Assembly: GCA_040414675.1 (NCBI GenBank)
Contig: JBEDUN010000064.1
Coordinates: 1 to 51,151, forward strand
Reading direction: 5' to 3'
DNA length: 51,151 bases
DNA from: JARBAU01 sp040414675
GTDB lineage: Archaea; Thermoproteota; Nitrososphaeria; Nitrososphaerales; Nitrososphaeraceae
Shown: piece after piece, positions 17,641-25,402 of the stretch
How positions within the stretch are numbered: position 1 is the first letter of the stretch
Layout: every line of letters begins with the position of its first letter
The notes under the pieces: model-generated
Database searches by the model: none
What the model was told of the DNA's origin: nothing
The model's input: the letters and a program-made list of their open reading frames with translations, nothing else
Made by a program: the position numbers and the translations under genes

Positions 17641-19065
17641 TTGACGATATATTCACAAATGAAACTATTTGAATGGCATGTAAAAGAAGGCGCATTTGAA
17701 CGACTTAATCCTCCTTGGCAACGATTTAAGGTAATTGAACGAAAAGGAAACATACGAAATGGTGGTACAATTAAGATAAAGATTAAGATTGGTGGTCCTT
17801 TGTATAGCACATTGCTCGTTAAGCATTATGACTATATAGACGGCAAACAGTTTAGGGATACTCAGATTAAAGGAATTTTTAAGTCTTGGACACATACCCA
17901 TTTGTTCAAGCCGCTTGGATTGTCTTCTTGTATGTTAGAAGATAATATAGAATACTCCACATCTAGAAGCATAATAGGTAAAAGGATTGCTTCAAATTTA
18001 ATTGACAAGAAGCTAAATCAAATGTTTTATTATAGACATTCAGTCACGAGAGGGGATCTTCAAATTCATTCTGCTATAAATAAAATAAGAGGAGATGGTA
18101 GGCCATTGACTATTGCAATTACTGGTTCCAGTGGATTTATTGGCTCTTCATTAATACCATTTCTTACCACTGGAGGACATAGGGTAATACGGATGATAAG
18201 AACCCCTTTGAAACATGATAACGACTATAACAATAACAATCTAAACAATATCAAGTTTATTCAGTGGAATCCAGCAACAGCTTTTGCCAATGTATCCTCT
18301 CTAAATGACAACAACTACAATATTGACGCGGTAGTTAATCTTGCTGGTGAAAACATTTTTGGAAAATGGACCGAAGAAAAGAAGAAGAGAATTTTTGATA
18401 GTAGAATAAATACGACAAAGTCTCTATGCAGACTTCTATCTTCACTAGATAGACCGCCTAAAGTTCTTGTTTCTGCGTCCGCAACAGGATATTATGGGGA
18501 CAGACATGATGAGATTTTGACGGAAGAAAGCCCACTCCAACACTCCTCTTCAAATGATTTTTTGTCAGATGTTTGTATGAACTGGGAAAAATCTACTCAA
18601 ATAGCTAAAGAATCCGGTATTCGAATAGTAAATATAAGAATAGGCACAGTATTGTCATCTTCAGGGGGTATACTCTCAAAAATCCTTCCTGCTTTTAAGA
18701 TGGGTTTCGGTGGTAGAATTGGAAATGGTAGTCAATATATGAGTTGGATTGGGCTAGACGACTTGATAACACTAATTCTATATGCAATAGCAGACAAATC
18801 TATCATAGGTCCAGTTAATGCAGTATCACCAAATCCTATCACAAACGCTGATTTTACAAAGACATTAGGAAAGGTTTTGTCACGGCCTACAATGTTTTCT
18901 ATTCCGGAATTTGTAATAAAAAAGGCAGTGGGAGAGGAATTAGATAATGCAGCAATATTATCGAGTTCACGTGTTATTCAGAGACAACTTATCAAATTGG
19001 GATATAAATTTCGTTTCCCATCTTTGGAATTAGTCCTGCATTATACATTTGGAAAGATAAGATAG
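17641..19065 (+). CDS. SRPBCC domain fused to TIGR01777-type SDR epimerase; frameshift at N-terminus
   Basis: Residues ~8-120 are an SRPBCC ligand-binding domain with its typical FEWHVKEGAFERLNPPWQRF and KGIFKSWTHTHLFKPLG motifs. Residues ~150-470 are an SDR39U1/TIGR01777 epimerase (LTIAITGSSGFIGSSLIPFL, DAVVNLAGENIFGKWTEEKK, VLVSASATGYYGDRHDEILT). Length fits the fused family. The first ~20 residues of the SRPBCC domain lie in another frame: ATG 17601 opens MGTLCNSFIRTSRIDDIFTN, which continues the alignment-like pattern SRID...FEWH if one A is removed near 17668. The called start TTG 17641 (or ATG 17659) truncates the domain. In bacteria this fusion is a frequent neighbour of photolyase and B12 photoreceptor genes. 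Substrate unknown. Confidence 0.85.
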   Translation: MTIYSQMKLFEWHVKEGAFERLNPPWQRFKVIERKGNIRNGGTIKIKIKIGGPLYSTLLVKHYDYIDGKQFRDTQIKGIFKSWTHTHLFKPLGLSSCMLEDNIEYSTSRSIIGKRIASNLIDKKLNQMFYYRHSVTRGDLQIHSAINKIRGDGRPLTIAITGSSGFIGSSLIPFLTTGGHRVIRMIRTPLKHDNDYNNNNLNNIKFIQWNPATAFANVSSLNDNNYNIDAVVNLAGENIFGKWTEEKKKRIFDSRINTTKSLCRLLSSLDRPPKVLVSASATGYYGDRHDEILTEESPLQHSSSNDFLSDVCMNWEKSTQIAKESGIRIVNIRIGTVLSSSGGILSKILPAFKMGFGGRIGNGSQYMSWIGLDDLITLILYAIADKSIIGPVNAVSPNPITNADFTKTLGKVLSRPTMFSIPEFVIKKAVGEELDNAAILSSSRVIQRQLIKLGYKFRFPSLELVLHYTFGKIR

Positions 19066-19076
19066 TTAAAAAATGA

Positions 19077-19229
19077 GTTTCTAGCACAGGAAGATATTCA
19101 AATATAGATGAAGGTAAACATAGACATGATATGTTTGTAAAAGCGTACAATGAAACCAGAGAAAATGGCAGCTTAAACGGTCTTACTCCCTCAGAGACAT
19201 TCCTACGAAGATTAGAGACCGATAGATAA
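19077..19229 (+). pseudogene. Transposase C-terminal remnant (rve/IS481-like)
   Basis: The open stretch ends KAYNETRENGSLNGLTPSET-FLRRLE. This is the classical end of DDE integrase-fold transposases (YNxxRPHxSLNGLTPxE). No start and no catalytic core are present. The DNA on the opposite strand is open but is only a shadow. Confidence 0.6.
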
Positions 19230-19233
19230 TAAT

Positions 19234-19584
19234 TGTCCACATTGTAGTGCTGGAATTGAGCTATCTAGCTTTCCTATTATGTCCAATGAATCATTTACAT
19301 TTGACTATAGTGAAAGACGTGGAGTAGAATTATAATTCGATTCCCGATAACATAACGCTGATTCATGAACAGATAAACTGATCTCTGAAGAGAGCCAGTA
19401 ATGAGGAACAAAGAAATAGACTAAATCTAGCAATGGTAGCAGCAAACAATCATTATGCGCGGTTTGGTCCTAAACTGCTAATACATGTAGGAAGATATTA
19501 GATTTGTCAGAAGTGACATGGAAACAATGTAAATACCCCAGATTGAAAGAGCATCTAATAACACAAAACATTATACTTTACTAA
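19234..19584 (+). pseudogene. Decayed hypothetical gene in three frames
   Basis: Three open pieces follow each other in different frames: CPHCSAGIELSSFPIMSNES...RRGVEL, then EEQRNRLNLAMVAANNHYAR-FGPKLL, then LSEVTWKQCKYPRLKEHLIT ending at 19584. Together they read like one Cys-containing protein of ~110 residues broken by at least two frameshifts. The end overlaps the cyclase gene terminus by 4 bp. The family is not recognised. Confidence 0.4.
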
Positions 19585-21089
19585 CCTTGTAAGGTGTAAA
19601 GTTTGTAAGGTTTTCCTGTATGTCGGTCAGTATACTTCCAGCTAGCAATATCATATTTAACTTCTTCAAATTTAACCTTTATTTCTGGATGCAATATATC
19701 GTAAACATCTTTGCCTATTGTAATTTTATCTGCATTAGTTAAGGAAGTTAGCTTCGCAGTTACATTCATACAGTATCCAAGAATATCGATAAAAGAGCTT
19801 TTATCATGTCCATATTGAACTATAACGTTTTCACCCTCGTCGATACCTATCTTAACACGAAGCTCTGGATAGTCATATCGATTTAATATAGGGTTGATTC
19901 CATTTTTAATTACTGTTATCATTGAATTTGCACATTGAACTGCCTTATCACATGCTAATAATTTGTTATAACCAGAAGTAAAAAAAGCAATTATTGCGTC
20001 ACCAACATATTTTAGCACATAACCGCCATAGCTGCGTACAGTATTAGTCATCTCATACGTAAATGCTCTAATTATTGTGACCATCCTGTCGACAGGCAGT
20101 GTCATGCTCATCTTCGTTGAGCCAACTAAATCTGCATACATTATCACGAGTGAAACCTTTGAGTTGACGTGGTTAAAGAGAAAAGCTTGACTATCTTTTA
20201 ATGAGGAATCATATAAGTATCGACCATCTAATGCCTTCCACATCCGATCTTGTGTTCTAGCTACCAGTGTTTTAGTATCAACTATCTCAAAAGGAGCAAT
20301 CACTGCTGTTGATGATGATGTTTTGGTTGTATTTTTATTTCTATTATTATTTCCCATTATCATATTGACTATGGATTTGGTGAGAATATTTGGGTCATTA
20401 TCGTCTTTCCTCTTCCCTTCTTTTACTTCTTTATTAGCCAGGATAGACTTTTTAGTTATTTTTTTATTTTCATTTTGTTGTTTTTTTCTTTTTCCTTCTT
20501 GTCTTTTAATTTGTTTATGATATACTTCGGGGTAAGCTTCATCATTTATCTTCTCAATTGGTTCCCCTGTAGGTAATGGTGCATTTCTATCTATCTTGTA
20601 TTTATTTGCTAGATCTGGAAAATCTAAATTCAAAATTACGTTTCTACCTATTTCTTTTATTTCTGATTTGGGAACGTCAAATCTACAGTTGTGATCACCA
20701 AATATTACTATCTTTTCATCTGTTTCTTTCATTACATGTCCTACGTGGTCTTCATTCAGAACCCTGACTCCTTTATTGAATAGTCCTTTAGGATATTTTC
20801 TTTCGAAGCTGGCTAGATCAATATTTTCACCTTGAATCCATGGCTCCAATGGTACAGTTGTGGGTAATGGCTCTTCGCGGTTTACTTTATACTTGTTTGC
20901 AATTTCATGAAGGTAAAGACCAATTAACACATTTCTTCCAGTTGTCTGGATTTCAGATTTAGATATGTCATACCTATCATTTCCTTCTCCAAATACAACT
21001 ATTTTGTCAAAAGTCTCTCTTACTACGTGTCCAATATATGGAGAATCTAATGCCATTACCCCTCTATTAAAGTACCTACCCGTAGTCAT
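19581..21089 (-). CDS. Class III nucleotidyl cyclase with two N-terminal PRC-barrel-like modules
   Basis: Start taken at ATG 21089 (MTTGRYFNRGVMALDSPYIG), because the upstream extension from 21158 is hydrophobic and unlike the rest. Two ~75-residue beta modules repeat the pattern RG/KGV-x-x-L-x(2-3)-HVG-x-V-x-E-T-x-x-KIV-x-FG (residues ~5-75 and ~95-165). They resemble PRC-barrel/DUF2171 domains. A basic Asn/Lys-rich linker follows. The catalytic domain (~300-500) has both metal Asp residues (MYADLVGSTK, KYVGDAIIAF), the adenine-selecting Lys before GDA, and Asp in FIDILGYCMN. The transition-state Arg of N-x3-R is Lys (MNVTAKLTS). It probably makes cAMP, with reduced or altered activity possible. 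Cytoplasmic. Confidence 0.85.
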   Translation of the reverse strand: MTTGRYFNRGVMALDSPYIGHVVRETFDKIVVFGEGNDRYDISKSEIQTTGRNVLIGLYLHEIANKYKVNREEPLPTTVPLEPWIQGENIDLASFERKYPKGLFNKGVRVLNEDHVGHVMKETDEKIVIFGDHNCRFDVPKSEIKEIGRNVILNLDFPDLANKYKIDRNAPLPTGEPIEKINDEAYPEVYHKQIKRQEGKRKKQQNENKKITKKSILANKEVKEGKRKDDNDPNILTKSIVNMIMGNNNRNKNTTKTSSSTAVIAPFEIVDTKTLVARTQDRMWKALDGRYLYDSSLKDSQAFLFNHVNSKVSLVIMYADLVGSTKMSMTLPVDRMVTIIRAFTYEMTNTVRSYGGYVLKYVGDAIIAFFTSGYNKLLACDKAVQCANSMITVIKNGINPILNRYDYPELRVKIGIDEGENVIVQYGHDKSSFIDILGYCMNVTAKLTSLTNADKITIGKDVYDILHPEIKVKFEEVKYDIASWKYTDRHTGKPYKLYTLQG

Positions 21090-21158
21090 GTATTCATGTA
21101 TAATGATAATTCTTAAGTAATAAGAAATTTGCTGACAAAAATGATACAGAATGACCAT

Positions 21159-21752
21159 AACTCTATCATAGAAATCTAGCGAACATTTTAATTGAGTATT
21201 ACATCTAATTTGTCTCTTGTATTGCTAAAAGAGAAGAGTGTGTTATAAACTGACTTACTCTATACTTTAATTTTGTATGTTCCTCACTTTAGGTTGAACA
21301 AAGGTCATCAACTCTAATATACACAATAGAATATGGACCGTTATGCAAAGAATCAGATTAAAACCACTAGTAGATATTCTAATTAATGGGAATGAATAAG
21401 ATAGATATACTAATGAATATAAAAAATGATATAATTGAGATTGTAACACAGAGTACTAATGAATACATACTAGTTCTTGGAGAACTAGAAAAAAATTAGA
21501 AATTGCTACTATATATCGTATATTTGATTGGTCAATGTACTTGATTTGTCAAGAGAGATAATCAACAGTAGTGCCTAACTAATATCATCTCAATCATTGC
21601 CACAGCTCAGTATACAATTTTGGAAGGTATGCTAAATACAAGAATTCATTACATTTTACAATCTGTAATATAGCATAATTGCAAAGTATTCCAAATACAA
21701 GTTAACTTCGTTAGATATTAATTATAAAACTTGATGCAGAATTATTTCATAG
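21159..21752. other. Intergenic with shared motif, no gene
   Basis: About 590 bp AT-rich spacer between divergent genes. It contains the third copy of TAGTGCCTAAC (21569-21579). An open frame at 21267-21449 (minus) has no support. Confidence 0.45.
21569..21579 (+). promoter_or_regulatory. Shared 11-bp motif TAGTGCCTAAC, copy 3
   Basis: Exact copy of the motif at 9157-9167 and 14090-14100. It lies 174 bp before the start of the membrane protein at 21753. Confidence 0.3.
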
Positions 21753-22058
21753 ATGTGGGATCGCAATAACGTGTCATCAAATCACGATAGGATGATATCT
21801 AACAATCAGAATAGCATTGTTCCTGTCGCATGGGCTATACTGGTCATGGGACTTTCTTTAGCTGGTGTAATACTTGTTTACTTGTGGATTGGGCATATTG
21901 GACCAACATATTCAAGTGATGTTATGAATCTTCAACAGAGAAGACTTAGACACTGGTACGGTCTACCTCCTGAACCTATTGTAACTGATAAGAGAATATT
22001 ACAAATCCCTCCTTCCTTGCGTAACGTTTCAAACAGTACCTATTACAGTAGTAAATAG
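21753..22058 (+). CDS. Single-helix membrane-anchored small protein
   Basis: 101 residues from ATG 21753. It has a hydrophilic Asn/Ser-rich N-terminus, one membrane helix at ~23-46 (VPVAWAILVMGLSLAGVILV), and a polar extracytoplasmic tail (RRLRHWYGLPPEPIVTDKRI). The tail ends with an Asn-x-Ser-rich segment, as common for exported archaeal proteins. It lies 278 bp before the cupredoxin-like gene on the same strand and may belong to the same membrane system. Family unknown. Confidence 0.6.
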   Translation: MWDRNNVSSNHDRMISNNQNSIVPVAWAILVMGLSLAGVILVYLWIGHIGPTYSSDVMNLQQRRLRHWYGLPPEPIVTDKRILQIPPSLRNVSNSTYYSSK

Positions 22059-22336
22059 AAAGTAACGCAAGACTATAAAATAAAATAATGCTGCCATATT
22101 TGTGAACAATCTAATTCTATGGCATTTTAATGATCAGCTAATACTAAAACTTAAACACGTATTTCGTGGTACCCAATTGTCATTAATAAAAATCTTCAAG
22201 TTAAATATGTAGTGAAATCATCGATATGATTGATCACAGGTATATACAAAGTCTTGCAAATAATTGCTTATGCCGGTTAACTTTGTTACCCAGAGATTAA
22301 AAAGAATGAACTGGATATATTACTCAAGTATAGAAC

Positions 22337-23272
22337 ATGGCAGATATTGAAAACGCATTGAAAAATTCAGATGTCAAAAACAATAGAAACCTTCAGAAGG
22401 AAAAAAGGCTGCTGGCATTCTTACCAGTTGTTATGATACTGATCTCACCACTTTTTTATAATGCAGCGTTGTATGCACAAGGTCTGGCGCAGACTACTTT
22501 TCCTCCACCCATATTCTACCAATTAAGAAAAGAGCCCTCATACGCAGTTACAATTCCATTTAGCTCAACTGGAAAATCATCTTTTAATCCGATAGATGTT
22601 TCGATTCCCTTAGGAATGACTGTCATATGGTTTAATGACGATCACGTGTATCATACTGTTACTACGGTTTCAAACAGTACCTATTCATCTCCTGTAAAGT
22701 TTGATTCAAATTTCATTCCTTCCAACGGCGGGTCGTATATTCACAGTTTCACAAAATCAGGTATCTATGAGTATTACGATAAACTTAACCCCTCTATACA
22801 TGCACGAATAAGTGTAGGAAGCGCATTTGAAACAGGTAAGAATATGGACATGTTGATTGGTGGTAAAATTCCTATTAATGTTAGTCAATCACAGAGAACT
22901 GTGTTATCATTCATACCCAAGAACATAGCAATACCTCCTGCAAACGCATTAACATATGAAGTTACAATTCTAAATTTAGCTGGCCGTCCAGTTTTCAGTC
23001 ATAGGTATGACGATACAGATGGGATACTGGATCTAGAGGTTATCCCCGCGCATAGATATAATTCTAGCCAGTTTATTACATGGGGTCCTGACTTTAGAAG
23101 TCAAGAAGCTGTCCAAAGTACTGGCACATTTCATATACAAGGGCCGCTATTAGTGGAAAACTCTCCATATACTATTAGAGTTGCAATAGTCGCCAAAGAT
23201 AATTCAGTACTTTCAAACCCTGTTGCGGATACCTTTACCTTGTTTCCAAAAGTGAATTTGAGTGGCAAATAA
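22337..23272 (+). CDS. Exported cupredoxin-like protein lacking the usual Cys ligand
   Basis: 311 residues. One membrane anchor (~25-48, LLAFLPVVMILISPLFYNAA) precedes a cupredoxin-type domain (~70-155): VSIPLGMTVIWFNDDHVYHT, then SGIYEYYDKLNPSIHARISV. The first-ligand region (DDHVYHT) and last His are present, but the Cys normally found in the F/Y-x-Y-x-C-x-x-H loop is replaced by Asp, so a type 1 copper site is unlikely as written. A second beta domain (~165-305) completes the protein. Thaumarchaea use many exported copper proteins in place of cytochromes, and this looks like a derived paralogue with another metal or structural role. Confidence 0.75.
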   Translation: MADIENALKNSDVKNNRNLQKEKRLLAFLPVVMILISPLFYNAALYAQGLAQTTFPPPIFYQLRKEPSYAVTIPFSSTGKSSFNPIDVSIPLGMTVIWFNDDHVYHTVTTVSNSTYSSPVKFDSNFIPSNGGSYIHSFTKSGIYEYYDKLNPSIHARISVGSAFETGKNMDMLIGGKIPINVSQSQRTVLSFIPKNIAIPPANALTYEVTILNLAGRPVFSHRYDDTDGILDLEVIPAHRYNSSQFITWGPDFRSQEAVQSTGTFHIQGPLLVENSPYTIRVAIVAKDNSVLSNPVADTFTLFPKVNLSGK

Positions 23273-23378
23273 AATAAGACAGTTTCATTTCATAATGGGC
23301 AACTAGGATAGCAATATAACATGACAAGAAATCGGATATTAGATATTTTGAAATTTTTAGCAAGAGGTTAGCCAGAAT

Positions 23379-24260
23379 ATGAATAATGACGTAACCACTG
23401 TAGTAACAGGAGCCAGTAGTACCGTTGGAGGCGAAGTAGTAAATAATCTCTTAACCTCAGGACAAAAAGTTAGAGCAGCAGTTCGTGGCCTGGGTAAGCA
23501 GCATTACCCTACCTCCTCCAATCTAGAAATAGTTCACCTAGATTATTACAAGCCAGAGACATTTGACAATCTATTTGAAGGTGGTGAAAAATTGTTTCTG
23601 CTAGTACCAATTGTTAAGAATATGGCCGAGATCACCTCAGGCATTGTCAAGATAGCAAAAAAACAAGGAGTTAAATATATAGTGAACCAATCGTTGCTGG
23701 GGCTAGATGTTTATTCCGGAACCACGATATCAAGATTACATCGTAGAGCAGAAAAGGTTATCCTAGAATCATCTATCCCGTTTACAATTTTGCGTCCAAA
23801 CTATTTCATGCAAAACTTTGTAGTGTTCTTTAGCCATACGATAAAAAGTCAGGGCTCTTTCTATATTTCAGCAGGTGATGGTAAAGTAAGCTTTGTTGAT
23901 GCACGAGATATGGCATATGTGGCAGTAAAACTGTTAACTGTCAATGATCCACAACAACATATAGATAAAACCTATAACGTTACTGGTCCTGAATCTTTAT
24001 CTTACAAACAAGCCGCAGAAATACTTTCAAACCAAATAGGGAAAAAGATATCTTATATTAATATAACAGATGATGAAGCAAGGCAAGGATTGAAAGATAT
24101 AGGTGTCTCAGACCAATTAATTCCTCTCTGGCTGGAGATGTATAATGATATCAGAGGTGGTTATGCATCGGCAATATCGTCTGTTGTTCAGGAAATCACA
24201 GGTAATAAGGCTATATCATTTTCTAGTTTTGCTAGAGATTATGCTAAAGCATTTATATGA
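23379..24260 (+). CDS. NmrA-like SDR (NAD(P)H-binding oxidoreductase)
   Basis: 293 residues. N-terminal VVTGASSTVGGEVVNNLLTS is the G-x-x-G-x-x-G dinucleotide loop of NmrA/HSCARG-type atypical SDRs. RAAVRG follows the second strand (phosphate-selecting Arg, hence NADP(H)), and then LFLLVPIVKNM and SIPFTILRPNYFMQNF, the family substrate-loop signature. These proteins are redox sensors or quinone/azo reductases. The next gene (flavin reductase) starts 25 bp downstream, so the two are likely an operon. Confidence 0.85.
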   Translation: MNNDVTTVVTGASSTVGGEVVNNLLTSGQKVRAAVRGLGKQHYPTSSNLEIVHLDYYKPETFDNLFEGGEKLFLLVPIVKNMAEITSGIVKIAKKQGVKYIVNQSLLGLDVYSGTTISRLHRRAEKVILESSIPFTILRPNYFMQNFVVFFSHTIKSQGSFYISAGDGKVSFVDARDMAYVAVKLLTVNDPQQHIDKTYNVTGPESLSYKQAAEILSNQIGKKISYINITDDEARQGLKDIGVSDQLIPLWLEMYNDIRGGYASAISSVVQEITGNKAISFSSFARDYAKAFI

Positions 24261-24285
24261 ATTTAGATGAATTAGGTGATTCGGA

Positions 24286-25248
24286 ATGTCTAAAACAACA
24301 ACAGAAGAATACAAATGGCAGATAGTTGATCGTGTAAAGGAGACTCCAGATACATATACCTACACATTTACCCCTGTAAGTAAGTCCCAGAGATTTGAAT
24401 TCACGATAGGTGAGTTTATAACTATAAATGTTCTGCTTATGCGCCCAACAGTATCTGGCAAATTGGAACAGAGTATGGTACAACGTACATATTCGATCGC
24501 ATCCTCGCCAACTAGAGATTTGATTGAGCTAACCATTAAGGATGAAAAGCCTTATGGTTATATTAATCCAATCACCAAGAAAGCTGACGGATTTGCAGCA
24601 TATTTCTTCGAGCAACTTAAAATAGGAGATAAGATAAGCATAAGACCGAATCCAAACAAGAATCATTTCTTATGGAAAATAGCTGCAGGAATGGAAAAGG
24701 ATATAGCTTACTGGTCAGGTGCTAATGGAGCAGAATCTGCACGATGCTTGATACAATATATGGAGGATACTAAAGATACAGACATTAATCTTACACTCTT
24801 CTATAGCAATCCAACTCTGTATGTTGCTAATAAGCAAGATGACAAACCTTCTCTGAATGTAATTTATTATGAATGGTTATTAAAATTGGCAAAGAAAATG
24901 GAAAACCTTAGAATCATTTTCACATTTACTAGGGAGAAAGAACCACGAATATCATCTTCGTCTTCTATCTACCCGGATCATCCTGGGATTGTATATAGAA
25001 CAGGAAGGTTCTTCTCAAGTCCTGATGGAATATCAGAAAGAACTCTCTCAAAGTACTATAAGGGGAAAGTTGAAAAGTCTTTCAATCCTATATGTGGAAG
25101 CAGTGGTTTTATTAATGGTACTATAAGATTACCTGATGGGAAGATAAAAAGGGGTAAAGGTATAATGCAAAATCTCCAGGAGATTGAAGGTATAAGACCA
25201 GAAAAAATAGATAAAGAACAATATTACTTGCAACAAGCAGTTGGTTAG
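24286..25248 (+). CDS. Ferredoxin-NADP+ reductase-type FAD oxidoreductase
   Basis: 320 residues. The FAD-binding beta barrel carries R-x-Y-S (VQRTYSIASSPTRDLIEL) and GFAAYFFEQLKIGDKISIRP. The NAD(P) domain begins DIAYWSGANGAESARCLIQY and ends with the Cys-Gly loop NPICGSSGFINGT. There is no [2Fe-2S] Cys cluster, so the electron partner must be another protein. It is the second gene of a pair with an NmrA-like SDR. An unusually long 50-residue insertion lies in the NAD domain (NPTLYVANKQDDKPSLNVIY). Confidence 0.8.
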   Translation: MSKTTTEEYKWQIVDRVKETPDTYTYTFTPVSKSQRFEFTIGEFITINVLLMRPTVSGKLEQSMVQRTYSIASSPTRDLIELTIKDEKPYGYINPITKKADGFAAYFFEQLKIGDKISIRPNPNKNHFLWKIAAGMEKDIAYWSGANGAESARCLIQYMEDTKDTDINLTLFYSNPTLYVANKQDDKPSLNVIYYEWLLKLAKKMENLRIIFTFTREKEPRISSSSSIYPDHPGIVYRTGRFFSSPDGISERTLSKYYKGKVEKSFNPICGSSGFINGTIRLPDGKIKRGKGIMQNLQEIEGIRPEKIDKEQYYLQQAVG

Positions 25249-25402
25249 GCATAAATAGAATGAACTGACAATTACAATAAATAATTTGAATAGTAATTTT
25301 AGTAATCTCTAAATTGATTTAATTATATTATCTTGAAGATAAATATTTAGATAATATCATTTTTTGAGAAAATAAACTTTTAGCTGTTTGCTTGCTATTT
25401 GA

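Noticed and set aside
18992..19240. 82-codon minus-strand ORF
   Set aside because: It is antisense to the SRPBCC-SDR end and the transposase remnant, whose plus-strand reading has recognisable motifs.
21267..21449. Hydrophobic 60-codon ORF on the minus strand
   Set aside because: No start-site support, AT-driven composition, no recognisable motif.
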